A stretch of 64,000 bases of DNA from Mesorhizobium sp. M2A.F.Ca.ET.046.03.2.1. Lineage in GTDB: Bacteria; Pseudomonadota; Alphaproteobacteria; Rhizobiales; Rhizobiaceae. Position numbers and translations under genes: made by a program. Every line of letters starts with the position of its first letter. Position 1 is the first letter of the stretch. The stretch is from assembly GCF_003952425.1 (NCBI RefSeq), contig NZ_CP034449.1, positions 6,684,001 to 6,748,000 of the forward strand, read 5' to 3'. Positions 45,941 through 54,716 of the stretch are shown here, in pieces. The notes under the pieces are model-generated. The model was not told where the DNA came from. It did not search any database and was given only the letters and a program-made list of their open reading frames with translations.

Positions 45941-46669
45941 ATGAGAGACGCAACGGCTGCCGAGAGCCCGGACTTCGAGGTCGTCGATTCGACCCTGATG
46001 AAGCGGGTCTTCTATATTTTCGCGGCTCTGGCGCTGCTTTCGGTGGCGATCAGCGTCGGCGGCAAATGGCTCGGACGGTCGATCGCCATGGCGGGCTATT
46101 CGGATGACACCATGGTGCGCCAGATCGTCATGGGCAACAATCTGATCAGCGTGCCGGCAAACTTCATCCGCTTCGACCAGGCCAGGCGCGACGGCATCGC
46201 CTCGCGGCTCGATCTCTATCTGCGCTATCCCGAGATGGACGGCTACAGCGCGGCCGCGCGTGACGACTTCAACCACACGACGACCAGGAAGATCATCTTC
46301 CTGTCGTTCGAGCCGCGCATGATGTCGCGCGACATGAGCGGCCGTTTCGCGCCGATCTACAGCGCCCTGATCGAAAAGCCCGGCACCCCTGGCCCGGGCG
46401 GCACGACGGTTTACGCTTTCAGCGAAAAATCAGGCTATCTCAACGAGGTGCTGGCCGTCGCCGAGCGTCCCGGCAAGGATCCGTTTGTCGCCCGCTGCCT
46501 CAGCGGGCCGAGCGCGGAGGAATCGCTGGCGCCTTGCGAGCGCGACATCCAGGTCGGCGACGATCTCAGCCTCACCTTCCGCTTTCCGCGCGAGCTGCTG
46601 GCGAACTGGCCGGCGCTGGACGCGGCGATTGCCGCCAAGGTGGCGAGCATCCTGAAGACGGGACACTGA
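45941..46669 (+). CDS. Conserved protein with one N-terminal membrane helix
   Basis: A 242-residue protein anchored by one helix at about 24-45 (YIFAALALLSVAISVGG). The periplasmic part has segments seen in rhizobial unnamed proteins: NNLISVPANFIRFDQARRDG, LDLYLRYPEMDGYSAA, IYSALIEKPGTPGPGG and a Cys pair (VARCLSGPSAEESLAPCERD). The ATG at 45941 has GGGAAAG upstream. It may be an envelope protein; no function is assigned. Confidence 0.8.
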   Translation: MRDATAAESPDFEVVDSTLMKRVFYIFAALALLSVAISVGGKWLGRSIAMAGYSDDTMVRQIVMGNNLISVPANFIRFDQARRDGIASRLDLYLRYPEMDGYSAAARDDFNHTTTRKIIFLSFEPRMMSRDMSGRFAPIYSALIEKPGTPGPGGTTVYAFSEKSGYLNEVLAVAERPGKDPFVARCLSGPSAEESLAPCERDIQVGDDLSLTFRFPRELLANWPALDAAIAAKVASILKTGH

Positions 46670-46749
46670 GGGCTGGCTCAACGCTTCTCCGCCTCGGGCG
46701 CCAAGACATTGTCTGGCATCGCGCTGCCAAGGCGCGCTAAAGATCTACC

Positions 46750-47988
46750 ATGATGCCAGCCTATCTCGCCTTCGACCCGACCCGTCGCCGCCTGCATCTC
46801 GATCCGCACGAGCCGGCCTTCGTGCAGAACCCTTACGAGGCCTATGCCTTCCTGCGTGGCACCGCCAACGCCTTCTTCTGGGAAGACTACGGCTTCTGGT
46901 GCTTCGGCGGCTTTGACGACGTCAACCGCTTGCTGCGCGACCGCCGTTTCGGCCGCCAGAACCCGGCGGGGATTCCCGACAGCCGCGGCGTTGGCGAAGA
47001 CCGCTCGCACCTCGTGGCCTTTGATGCGATCGAGGCCAACTCCATGCTGGAACTCGAGCCGCCGGTGCACACGCGGCTCAGAACGCTGGTAAACCGCGCC
47101 TTCGTCTCGCGCCAGGTCGAACGGCTCAGGCCACGAATCGAGGCCTTGGCCAACGAGTTGGTCGACCGCTTCGAGCCAGACGGCGTCGACCTTTTGCCGG
47201 CCTACGCCTCGCCTTTGCCGATCACCATCATCGCCGAGATGCTCGGCGTTCCAGTCGAGATGGGGCCGCAACTGCTCGACTGGTCGCACCAGATGGTCGC
47301 CATGTACATGCATGGCCGCACACGCGAAACCGAGGACACAGCCAACCGCGACGCACGCGATTTTGCCGCGTTCCTGCGCGGCTACGTCGCCGAGCGGCGC
47401 AAGAAGCCGGGCGACGATCTGCTTTCCCTGCTGATCGAGGCCCAGGACAACGGCCAGAGGCTGTCGGAAGACGAGCTGGTGTCCTCGGCCATCCTGCTTC
47501 TTAACGCCGGTCATGAAGCGACGGTGCACCAGACCGGCAATGCGGTGCGCTCGATCCTGGCGCAAGGTGGCGATCCGCGCCGCTTCTTCGCGACACCCGA
47601 GGCGAATGCCGCGACAGTTGAGGAATGCCTGCGCTACGACGCGCCGCTGCACATGTTCCTGCGCTATGCCTATGAGGAGATCGAAGTGTCACCAGGCATC
47701 GTGGTCAAGCCCGGCGAGGTGGTCGCGCTTCTGCTCGGCATGGCCAATCACGATCCCCAGGCTTTTGCCGAGCCCGACACCTTCAATCCGGCCCGCGCGG
47801 ACCAGAAGAATGTCTCCTTCGGCGCCGGCATCCATTTCTGCATCGGCGCGCCGCTGGCGCGGCTTGAGTTGCAGGTCTCGCTGAAGACGCTGTTCGACCG
47901 GCTGCCGGAACTACGCCTGGCGGAGACGCCGCGCTTCCGCGACACTTATCATTTCCACGGGCTGGAGCGGGTTGCCGTGACTTTTTGA
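46750..47988 (+). CDS. Cytochrome P450
   Basis: A 412-residue soluble bacterial P450. The haem-ligand Cys364 is in FGAGIHFCIGAPLAR. The I-helix oxygen motif is NAGHEATVH, with Ala-Gly-His-Glu-Ala in place of AGxET; the K-helix ExxR is in EECLRY. N-terminal segments (EPPVHTRLRTLVNRAF) fit the CYP family of actinobacteria and rhizobia. Redox partners are not adjacent. The substrate is unknown. Confidence 0.95.
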   Translation: MMPAYLAFDPTRRRLHLDPHEPAFVQNPYEAYAFLRGTANAFFWEDYGFWCFGGFDDVNRLLRDRRFGRQNPAGIPDSRGVGEDRSHLVAFDAIEANSMLELEPPVHTRLRTLVNRAFVSRQVERLRPRIEALANELVDRFEPDGVDLLPAYASPLPITIIAEMLGVPVEMGPQLLDWSHQMVAMYMHGRTRETEDTANRDARDFAAFLRGYVAERRKKPGDDLLSLLIEAQDNGQRLSEDELVSSAILLLNAGHEATVHQTGNAVRSILAQGGDPRRFFATPEANAATVEECLRYDAPLHMFLRYAYEEIEVSPGIVVKPGEVVALLLGMANHDPQAFAEPDTFNPARADQKNVSFGAGIHFCIGAPLARLELQVSLKTLFDRLPELRLAETPRFRDTYHFHGLERVAVTF

Positions 47989-48043
47989 TAGGCGAACCGA
48001 CCCTGCCTAGAGCAGCCAAAATTGTCGTTCGGGAACCTAGAAC

Positions 48044-48751
48044 ATGAAATTCGCCTACCTGCAGGAACCACCCTTCTGCTTCACCGACGCATCGGGCTCG
48101 GTCGTCGGCTGCGACGTGGAACTCGCCAAGCGGATATGCCAGATGCTCGGGCTGGGCGAGTTTTCGCCCGTCGAAGCCGAGTTCGCTGAACTGCTTCCCG
48201 GGCTGGTGGACAACCGATGGGACATGACGACGGGCCTGTTCATCTCGGACGAGCGCAAAAGGCTCGTTGAGTTTACGCGCCCGATCTGGTCGCTGCCTGA
48301 CGGACTGATGGTGGCGAAGAACAATCCGTTGGGGCTGGAGGGCTACCGCTCGCTTGCCCTGCACCCTTCAGCGGTACTTGCAGTGATATCGGACCAGGTT
48401 CAGCATCAAACCGCGTTGCAGAATGGCGTTCCGCCCAATCGGGTCAGGATATTTGCGACGCAGGCTCAGGCGGCGGGGGCCGTGGCGAAGGATATGGCGC
48501 AGGCCTATGCCAGCGTCGACATGGCGCATCGCGGCTACATTGCCCAGCGCCCCGACGAGCGGCTCGATGTCGTCGAGGTTCCCGCATCGGAGAAGCGGCC
48601 GGCCGCCGGCGCGTTCGCATTGGCCAAGGGCAATGCCGCGTTGCGCGAGCGGATCGATCGGTGCCTGAGCGATCTGCTCGGAAGTGCGTGGCACCGGAAG
48701 ATGATGAGCGAATGTGGTTTTTCCGACGACGATGTCGACCGACTGTTGTGA
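48044..48751 (+). CDS. SBP_bac_3-like solute-binding protein without an export signal
   Basis: A 235-residue protein of the amino-acid and ectoine binding-protein fold (FAYLQEPPFCFTDASGSVVGCDVELAKRICQMLGL, FAELLPGLVDNRWDMTTGLFISDERKRLVEFTRPIW, the C-terminal lobe ending WHRKMMSECGF). It starts directly at the mature domain. There is no signal peptide, and an in-frame TAG lies two codons upstream, so none can be hidden. No transporter genes are nearby. A cytoplasmic ligand sensor, or an exported protein that lost its signal, would both fit. Confidence 0.85.
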   Translation: MKFAYLQEPPFCFTDASGSVVGCDVELAKRICQMLGLGEFSPVEAEFAELLPGLVDNRWDMTTGLFISDERKRLVEFTRPIWSLPDGLMVAKNNPLGLEGYRSLALHPSAVLAVISDQVQHQTALQNGVPPNRVRIFATQAQAAGAVAKDMAQAYASVDMAHRGYIAQRPDERLDVVEVPASEKRPAAGAFALAKGNAALRERIDRCLSDLLGSAWHRKMMSECGFSDDDVDRLL

Positions 48752-48765
48752 GCCGGCCGAAACCG

Positions 48766-49110
48766 TCAAAGCTTGATCACATATTCCTTGCGCGTCGTCT
48801 CGAGCACTTCCCAGGTGCCCTTGAAGCCCGGCCTGAGCACGAAGCTGTCGCCGGCCCGCACGGTGCGCGCCTCGCCGCCGTCTTCGGCGATCACCGAGAC
48901 GCCGGACAGGATGTGGCAGAATTCCCATTCGTCGTAGGAGATGCGCCATTTGCCCGGCGTCGCCTCCCAGATCCCGGCATAGAGGCCGCCGTCGCGCTCC
49001 TCGACATTCCAGGTGCGGAATTTCGGATCGCCCGAGATCACCCGGTCCGGGGCCGGCGCACCGGCCTCCGGCTCGACGCTGTCGACACTGACCGCAAGAA
49101 AGGCAGACAT
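48766..49110 (-). CDS. Cupin domain protein
   Basis: A 114-residue protein with one cupin-2 barrel (YDEWEFCHILSGVSVIAEDGGE, AGDSFVLRPGFKGTWEVLE). The metal-type His and Glu pattern is partial: EFCHILSG supplies Glu and His. It begins 2 bases from the end of the metY gene in the same direction, so it is likely co-transcribed. Substrate or metal is unknown. Confidence 0.88.
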   Translation of the reverse strand: MSAFLAVSVDSVEPEAGAPAPDRVISGDPKFRTWNVEERDGGLYAGIWEATPGKWRISYDEWEFCHILSGVSVIAEDGGEARTVRAGDSFVLRPGFKGTWEVLETTRKEYVIKL

Positions 49111-49111
49111 A

Positions 49112-50392
49112 TCAGACCTTGCTCAACGCCTGCTCAAGATCGGCGACGATGTCGTTGACGTCCTCGATGCCGATCGACAGCCGCACCGTATCCGGCCCGG
49201 CGCCGGCCGTGACCTTCTGCTCGTCGGAGAGCTGGCGGTGCGTGGTCGAGGCCGGATGGATGACCAGCGACTTGGTGTCGCCGACATTGGCGAGGTGCGA
49301 GAACAATTCCAGCGCCTCGACGAATTTGACACCGGCCTCGTAACCGCCCTTGAGGCCGAATGTGAAGACCGCGCCGGCGCCCTGCGGCGAATATTTCTTC
49401 TGCAGCGCGTTGTTCTTGTCGCTGGGCAGTCCGGGATAATTCACCCAGGCGACCTTGGGATGGTTGGAGAGCCAGCCGGCGACGCTCGCGGCGTTGTCGC
49501 AATGGCGCTGCATCCTGAGCGGCAGCGTCTCCAGGCCGGTCAGGATCAGGAAGGCGTTGAAGGGCGAGATCGCCGGTCCGAGATCGCGCAGGCCAAGCAC
49601 GCGCGCTGCGATGGCGAAAGCGAAATTGCCAAAAGTCTCGTGCAGGACGAGCCCGCCATATTCGGGGCGCGGCTCCGACAGCATCGGGTATTTGCCCGAC
49701 TTCGACCAGTCGAACGTGCCGCCGTCGACGATGACGCCGCCGATCGAATTGCCGTGGCCGCCGATGAATTTTGTCAGCGAATGGACGACGATGTCGGCAC
49801 CGTGTTCGATCGGCCGCACCAGATAGGGCGAAGCCAGCGTGTTGTCGACGATCAATGGCAGGCCATGCTTGCGGGCGATGTCGCCGATCTTCTCGATGTC
49901 GACGAAAACGCCGCCAGGATTGGCGAGGCTTTCGATGAAGATCGCCTTGGTTCTGTCGTCGATCTGGTTCTCGAAGGTCGAGAGGTCGTTGACGTCGGCC
50001 CAGCGCACTTCCCAGCCATAATTCTTGAAGGCGTGGCCGAACTGGTTGATCGAACCGCCATAGAGCTTGTTGGCGGCGATGAAATTGTCGCCCGGCTGCA
50101 TCAGGTTGTGAAACACGATTACCTGCGCGGCATGGCCGGAGGCGACGGCAAGTGCGGCGGTGCCGCCTTCCAGCGCGGCGACGCGCTCCTCGAGCACCGC
50201 CTGCGTCGGGTTCATGATGCGGGTGTAGATATTGCCGAAGGCCTTCAGCCCAAACAGCGAAGCGGCATGGTCGGCATCGTCGAAGACAAAGGAGGTGGTT
50301 TGATAGATCGGCGTGGCCCTGGCGCCGGTCGCCGGATCGGGCTTGGCGCCGGCATGAACGGCCAAGGTGTTGAAACCGGGCGTACGGGTCAT
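49112..50392 (-). CDS. metY: O-acetylhomoserine (thiol)-lyase / sulfhydrylase
   Basis: This PLP enzyme makes homocysteine from O-acetylhomoserine and sulfide in methionine synthesis. It has 426 residues, the long Met17/MetY form. PLP Lys208 is in VHSLTKFIGGHG. Other blocks are TPIYQTTSFVFDD, YTRIMNPTQAVLEERVAALEGG, ASGHAAQ and LVIHPASTTHRQL. The cupin gene follows on the same strand. Confidence 0.95.
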   Translation of the reverse strand: MTRTPGFNTLAVHAGAKPDPATGARATPIYQTTSFVFDDADHAASLFGLKAFGNIYTRIMNPTQAVLEERVAALEGGTAALAVASGHAAQVIVFHNLMQPGDNFIAANKLYGGSINQFGHAFKNYGWEVRWADVNDLSTFENQIDDRTKAIFIESLANPGGVFVDIEKIGDIARKHGLPLIVDNTLASPYLVRPIEHGADIVVHSLTKFIGGHGNSIGGVIVDGGTFDWSKSGKYPMLSEPRPEYGGLVLHETFGNFAFAIAARVLGLRDLGPAISPFNAFLILTGLETLPLRMQRHCDNAASVAGWLSNHPKVAWVNYPGLPSDKNNALQKKYSPQGAGAVFTFGLKGGYEAGVKFVEALELFSHLANVGDTKSLVIHPASTTHRQLSDEQKVTAGAGPDTVRLSIGIEDVNDIVADLEQALSKV

Positions 50393-50552
50393 CTAAATCT
50401 TCCTCTCCTGATCTTCGAAAAAACGCCGGGCATTCTTGGCGAAGCCCGGGTTGGAATGCAAAGAAGAAAATACCTTTCAGGGCGCGATCTGCGACCAACG
50501 CCCGAGAAAATCCGTTTCTTCCCGGAATAATTTTGCGCGCGCCGCTAGGTGC

Positions 50553-51074
50553 CTACTTCTGGCGCACGCCGAAGCTCTGAAACCCCTGGCGCATCAAGGG
50601 TTTCTTCGACGACAGAACGCCGGAGTTGACGCCGGTCCAGCCGATCTCGCCGGACAGCTTGCCGTATTCGATCTTCGGGCAGCGGTTCATCACCATCTTG
50701 ATGCCGGCCGCCTCGGCGCGGGCGGCGGCCTCGTCATGACGCACGCCAAGCTGCATCCAGACGACCTTGGGCAACGGGTCGAGCTTCAGCACCTGGTCGA
50801 CGATTCCCGGCACCGCCGAGGAAGCGCGAAAAATGTCGATCATGTCGACCGGCTGTGGCAGGTCGGCCAGGCTGGCATAGACAGTGCGGCCCAGGATCTC
50901 CTTGCCGGCATGGCCGGGGTTGATCGGGAACACCGAAAAGCCTTTGGCCAATAGATATTTCAACACGAAGTAGCTCGGCCGCACATCGTTGGGCGACGCG
51001 CCGATCATGGCGATCGTCTTCACCGAGTTCAAAATGCCGGCGATGTAGGCGTTGTCGTAAGTGTCGTGATTCAT
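50553..51074 (-). CDS. CoA-binding protein (Rossmann fold)
   Basis: A 173-residue protein. The N-terminal CoA-binding domain has the Gly-rich turn TIAMIGASPNDVRPSYFV and FSVFPINPGHAGKEILG; later MVMNRCPKIEYGKL is typical of the YccU-like family. The cognate enzyme is unknown. The ATG overlaps the end of the upstream ATPase gene by 4 bases, so the two are translated together. Confidence 0.9.
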   Translation of the reverse strand: MNHDTYDNAYIAGILNSVKTIAMIGASPNDVRPSYFVLKYLLAKGFSVFPINPGHAGKEILGRTVYASLADLPQPVDMIDIFRASSAVPGIVDQVLKLDPLPKVVWMQLGVRHDEAAARAEAAGIKMVMNRCPKIEYGKLSGEIGWTGVNSGVLSSKKPLMRQGFQSFGVRQK

Positions 51075-51853
51075 GGTTCGTCCTCATACAGCGCTTCGGC
51101 GAGAAAGGCAGCCGGGTCGCTGCAGAAGTCGCGCATCATGCGAAAATGATCGGTATCCTGAAAATCGATCGGGTCGAGGCCGAAGCGGCTGATGCGGAAG
51201 AGCCGCGCATACGGACAGGCCATCAGCAGCGGCGAGTGCGTCGCCATGATCACCTGCGCCGTGCCGGATTGCTCCATGCGTTGAAGCAATTTGAGCAACT
51301 CGATCTGGCGCGTCGGCGACAGCGCGCTTTCGGGCTCGTCGAGGATGTAGATGCCTTGCCGGCGGCAGCGCTCCTCGAAGAAGCGGATGAAGCCTTCGCC
51401 ATGCGACCAGGACAGGAAGTCGGGTGGCGGTGGCCTGAACGGATCTTCGAGCGCAACCTTATCGAGATAGCGCGCGACCGAGTAGAACGATTCAGCGCGG
51501 AAGAACCAGCCGGCGGTGACTTTCGGCAGCCAATGGCCACGCAGCGTGTCCGCAAGCGCCGCGCCGCTTTTGTCGATGGCGATGGAATGATCTACCGGAC
51601 GATACCCCTTGCCGCCGCCTGCCTCGTCATAGCCTGCCAATGCTCCGATCGCTTCCAGCAGCGTCGATTTGCCGGTGCCGTTCTCGCCGACGATAATGGT
51701 GATGGCCGAGGCGAATTCGAACTCGAATTCGCGGTCGCGAAAAATCGGCAAGTTCCAGGGATATTTATCCCAATCGGCAACGCGCGACGGCTCAAGCAGG
51801 ATGCGCTTGAGATAGGGTGCCTTCAGCCGCGTCAGTTGCTTGCGGGCAGCCAC
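51071..51853 (-). CDS. ABC/SMC-type ATPase (COG3910-like)
   Basis: A 260-residue stand-alone ATPase. Walker A GENGTGKST is at 56-64, a signature-like SWSHGEG near 148, Walker B YILDEPESALSP at 169-180 and the switch His in ATHSPLL near 206. There is no transmembrane part, and no nuclease partner is adjacent. The frame ends on the start of the CoA-binding gene. This family is common in bacteria and unnamed. It might act in DNA or metabolite quality control; that is unproven. Confidence 0.88.
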   Translation of the reverse strand: MAARKQLTRLKAPYLKRILLEPSRVADWDKYPWNLPIFRDREFEFEFASAITIIVGENGTGKSTLLEAIGALAGYDEAGGGKGYRPVDHSIAIDKSGAALADTLRGHWLPKVTAGWFFRAESFYSVARYLDKVALEDPFRPPPPDFLSWSHGEGFIRFFEERCRRQGIYILDEPESALSPTRQIELLKLLQRMEQSGTAQVIMATHSPLLMACPYARLFRISRFGLDPIDFQDTDHFRMMRDFCSDPAAFLAEALYEDEP

Positions 51854-51897
51854 GTCGAACCTTCAGCGATGGGATGGTGCGGCTCCATGCAAACCGG

Positions 51898-52719
51898 CTA
51901 CTCGTCGGACCATTGCGGCTTGCGCTTGCCGATGAAGGCGCCGATGCCTTCCTCGGCGTCGCGCGCCAGCATGTTCTCGACCATCACGCGGCCGGTATAG
52001 GCATAGGCGTCGGCCAGCCCCATTTCGGCCTGGGCGTAGAAGGCTTCCTTGCCGGTGTTGACCACCAAAGATGACTTGGAAGCAATGGTTTGGGCGTATT
52101 TGTCGACAACCTGGTTGAGATATTCACGCGGCACGATGCGATTGATCAGGCCGAATTCCTTGGCGGTCGCGGCGTCGATCGTCTCGCCGGTGAGCAGCAT
52201 TTCCATCGCCTGCTTGCGCGAGACATTGCGCGACAGCGCCACCATGGGCGTCGAGCAGAACAGCCCGATATTGACGCCCGGCGTGCAGAAGGTGGCCTCG
52301 TGCGAGGCGATGGCGAGGTCGCAGCTCGCGACCAGTTGCAGACCGGCGGCGGTGGCGAGACCGTCGACCTCGGCGATGACCGGCTTCGGGTGGCGAACGA
52401 TGGTCTGCATCAACATCGCGCAGGCAGCGAAGGTTCTTTCGAAGAAGGCTTTGCCGCGGTCCGGCTCGGCGCGGTGCGCCGTCATCTCCTTGAGGTCGTG
52501 ACCGGCGCAGAACACTTTTCCGGACGCAGCCAGGATGATGACGCGCACGGATTTGTCGGCCTTCACGCGATCGAACTCTGCCTGCAGCGCTGCCATCGTC
52601 GCCAGCGACAGCGCATTGGCCGGCGGGCTGGCAAGCGTGAGGCGCAGGACGCCCTTGTCCCGACTGACAAGAACGGGGCCGTCGGCGACGGCGGGCTTGA
52701 TGGCAACGACTTCAGCCAT
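51898..52719 (-). CDS. Enoyl-CoA hydratase/isomerase family protein
   Basis: A 273-residue crotonase-fold protein. The oxyanion segments are SGKVFCAGHDLKEM near 70 and GLATAAGLQLVASCDLAIAS near 122. The catalytic Glu positions of true hydratases are not clearly both present, which fits ECHDC3-like members. The ATG at 52719 is favoured because AAAGG stands just upstream; an in-frame TTG lies at 52725. The substrate is unknown. Confidence 0.9.
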   Translation of the reverse strand: MAEVVAIKPAVADGPVLVSRDKGVLRLTLASPPANALSLATMAALQAEFDRVKADKSVRVIILAASGKVFCAGHDLKEMTAHRAEPDRGKAFFERTFAACAMLMQTIVRHPKPVIAEVDGLATAAGLQLVASCDLAIASHEATFCTPGVNIGLFCSTPMVALSRNVSRKQAMEMLLTGETIDAATAKEFGLINRIVPREYLNQVVDKYAQTIASKSSLVVNTGKEAFYAQAEMGLADAYAYTGRVMVENMLARDAEEGIGAFIGKRKPQWSDE

Positions 52720-52871
52720 GTCCAACCTTTCGGGTCAGCGCTCGCGGCGCATGGAGCAACAGAACTAGCACGCTGCCGGTTGAAGAACAGCCGCGAGGCG
52801 TGTTTTCTCCGTCGCACCGTTTGGTCCAGGCATATCGCCCGGAGCTTGTCACCTCATATAGGACGTTGCCC

Positions 52872-53327
52872 ATGCCCGCCCAAAGCGATCTGAAGCCAAT
52901 GCTCGATGCGGCCGAAGTCAATGCGCTGATGGCAAGCGTCTATCCGCAGCTCAACGACAGTTTCACCTCCTATGAGGCGATCGACGTATTTCCCGGCGGC
53001 TGCACGGTTCGGCTCAACGCCGACGAACGGCATCTGCGTCCCGGCGGCACGGTGTCCGGTCCGTCGCTGTTCACGCTGGCCGACATCGGCGGCTATGTCT
53101 GCGTGCTCAGCCACGCCGGACCGGACGCGCGGTCGGTGACCGTCAATCTCGACATCAACTTCATGCGCAAGGCCGAAGCCGGTCCAATCGACGGCCATTG
53201 CCGGATCCTGAAGCTCGGCAAGAGCCTGATGGTGTTCGACATCGACATCGTGGCGGGCCCGGATGGGCACACTGTGGCCCATGCCACGGGGACCTATTCG
53301 ATCCCTCGTAAGTCTTCTCAAACTTGA
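52872..53327 (+). CDS. PaaI-family thioesterase (hotdog fold)
   Basis: A 151-residue protein with a hotdog domain (about 25-140): GGCTVRLNADERHLRPGGTVSGPSLFTLADIGGYVC holds the central helix, SVTVNLDINFMRKAEAGPIDGHCRILKLGK the following strands. It probably hydrolyses an acyl-CoA; the acyl group is unknown. The ATG at 52872 begins the conserved part; an in-frame extension to 52800 is not supported. The HicAB promoter overlaps its 3' end. Confidence 0.88.
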   Translation: MPAQSDLKPMLDAAEVNALMASVYPQLNDSFTSYEAIDVFPGGCTVRLNADERHLRPGGTVSGPSLFTLADIGGYVCVLSHAGPDARSVTVNLDINFMRKAEAGPIDGHCRILKLGKSLMVFDIDIVAGPDGHTVAHATGTYSIPRKSSQT

Positions 53328-53360
53328 TATCGCAGCGAGATGTGTATATATATGCGCATA
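53324..53360 (+). promoter_or_regulatory. hicAB promoter with palindromic operator
   Basis: TTGATA at 53324-53329 and TATATA at 53347-53352 are spaced by 17 bases. Next to the -10 lies the perfect 10-bp palindrome TATGCGCATA (53351-53360), well placed for binding by HicB, whose RHH tail is a DNA-binding domain. The -35 overlaps the stop of the thioesterase gene. Confidence 0.5.
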
Positions 53361-53368
53361 GGTGACAT

Positions 53369-53557
53369 TTGATCGAGCGTGACAGCCGCCGCATCATAAA
53401 GCGGCTGAGAGACGACGGCTTCGAATTGGTCTCAGTTCGGGGCTCGCATCACAAATTCCGGAAAGGCGCCATCGTGCTTGTCGTTCCGCACCCGGAAAAA
53501 GATCTGCCAGTCGGCACTGCTCGCGCGATCGCCAAACAGGCAGGCTGGATTCGCTAG
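53369..53557 (+). CDS. hicA: HicA-type mRNA interferase toxin
   Basis: A 62-residue dsRBD-fold toxin that cuts mRNA ribosome-independently. The sequence begins RDSRRIIKRLRDDGFELVSVRGSHHKFRKG with the catalytic His in GSHHKF and ends PHPEKDLPVGTARAIAKQAGW, all typical. It starts with TTG at 53369, supported by AGGTGA. hicB begins 28 bases downstream, so the pair is a complete type II toxin-antitoxin system. Confidence 0.93.
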   Translation: MIERDSRRIIKRLRDDGFELVSVRGSHHKFRKGAIVLVVPHPEKDLPVGTARAIAKQAGWIR

Positions 53558-53585
53558 ACCTGAAGTATACAATCAGGAGACTGTA

Positions 53586-53984
53586 ATGAAGAACTACTTC
53601 GCGCTGGTTGAGAAGGATGCCGACAGCGCATTTGGTATTCGCTTCCCCGACATTCCGGGCTGTTTTTCAGCGGCCGATGTACCCGAGGATATCGTGCCGA
53701 ATGCAATCGAGGCCCTGCAACTTTGGGCCGAGGATATGTCCGTGCCTGAACCCTCCAGCCATGAGGCGATTGTATCGCTTGCCGATATCCGTACCGCGCT
53801 ATCTGAAGGAGCTTATCTGGTCTCCGTGCCGCTGATCGACAATGACAGTGCCGTGGTCAGGGCGAACGTGACATTCGAACGCGGTGTCCTGCGCGCAATC
53901 GATGCCGCCGCGCGCGAGCGCGGCATCACCAGGTCCGCATTTCTCTCAAGCGCCGCCCGCAGGGAAATTGAGGCAAAGCACTAG
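53586..53984 (+). CDS. hicB: HicB-type antitoxin
   Basis: A 132-residue antitoxin. The N-terminal HicB fold shows YFALVEKDADSAFGIRFPDIPGCFSAADVPED, and the C-terminus (about 95-130, VTFERGVLRAIDAAARERGITRSAFLSSAARREI) is a ribbon-helix-helix type DNA-binding domain. It neutralises HicA and probably represses the operon at the palindrome near 53355. CAGGAG stands upstream of the ATG at 53586. Confidence 0.93.
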   Translation: MKNYFALVEKDADSAFGIRFPDIPGCFSAADVPEDIVPNAIEALQLWAEDMSVPEPSSHEAIVSLADIRTALSEGAYLVSVPLIDNDSAVVRANVTFERGVLRAIDAAARERGITRSAFLSSAARREIEAKH

Positions 53985-54087
53985 CGCGAGGGCGACTGGC
54001 ATCGATTACTTTTGTGGTAAAATAATACCGTTCAGCCAAGCCATTGTTTTTTCTTTATTTTACTCGCTAAACGCATTTTCCGCTGCC

Positions 54088-54116
54088 TTGACGTATAAAG
54101 TGCCCTCGCCTATAAG
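54088..54116 (+). promoter_or_regulatory. rplM-rpsI promoter
   Basis: TTGACG at 54088-54093 and TATAAG at 54111-54116 are spaced by 17 bases. The transcript would start near 54123, leaving a leader of about 130 bases with a GC-rich palindromic stretch (CGGCCCGCAACGGCCG near 54131). This leader could hold a ribosomal-protein autoregulatory structure, but none is recognised. Confidence 0.65.
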
Positions 54117-54251
54117 CCCTCGCGAAGCAGCGGCCCGCAACGGCCGCCGTTTTGTTATTGGCGGGTGGCTCGGCTTTCCGTCAATCCAAGCAACAAGAAA
54201 CGCCTTCTCTTGTCCCTCGTGGACGAGAAAGGTCAACCTGAGAGCAAAACC

Positions 54252-54716
54252 ATGGCTACCTTTTCGCAGAAGCCTGCGGATGTGGTGAAGAAGTGGGTGC
54301 TGATCGACGCCGAAGGTCTCGTCGTCGGTCGTCTGGCCACCGTCATCGCCAACCATCTGCGCGGCAAGCACAAGCCCACCTTCACCCCGCATGTCGATGA
54401 TGGCGACAACGTCATCGTCATCAATGCCGACAAGGTGGTGTTCACCGGCAAAAAATACACCGACAAGGTCTATTACTGGCACACTGGCCATCCCGGCGGC
54501 ATCAAGGAGCGCACCGCGCGCCAGCTGCTCGAGGGCCGTTTCCCCGAGCGCGTCGTCGAGAAGGCCGTCGAGCGCATGATCCCGCGCGGCCCGCTTGGCC
54601 GCCGTCAGATGAAGAATCTCCGCGTCTATGCCGGCGCCGAGCATCCGCACACCGCTCAGCAGCCCGTCACGCTCGACGTGGCCAAGCTGAACTCCAAGAA
54701 CAAGAGGGCTTCGTAA
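54252..54716 (+). CDS. rplM: 50S ribosomal protein L13
   Basis: Structural protein of the large subunit, needed early in its assembly. It has 154 residues. Diagnostic blocks are [73 protein letters not shown]. The ATG at 54252 is used, not the in-frame codon at 54165, because family members begin MATFSxKP. It precedes rpsI with a one-base overlap (TAATG). Confidence 0.98.
   Translation: MATFSQKPADVVKKWVLIDAEGLVVGRLATVIANHLRGKHKPTFTPHVDDGDNVIVINADKVVFTGKKYTDKVYYWHTGHPGGIKERTARQLLEGRFPERVVEKAVERMIPRGPLGRRQMKNLRVYAGAEHPHTAQQPVTLDVAKLNSKNKRAS

Noticed and set aside
54123..54251. A ribosomal-protein leader riboswitch-like element before rplM.
   Set aside because: A GC-rich palindrome is present but no known L13 leader motif could be recognised.
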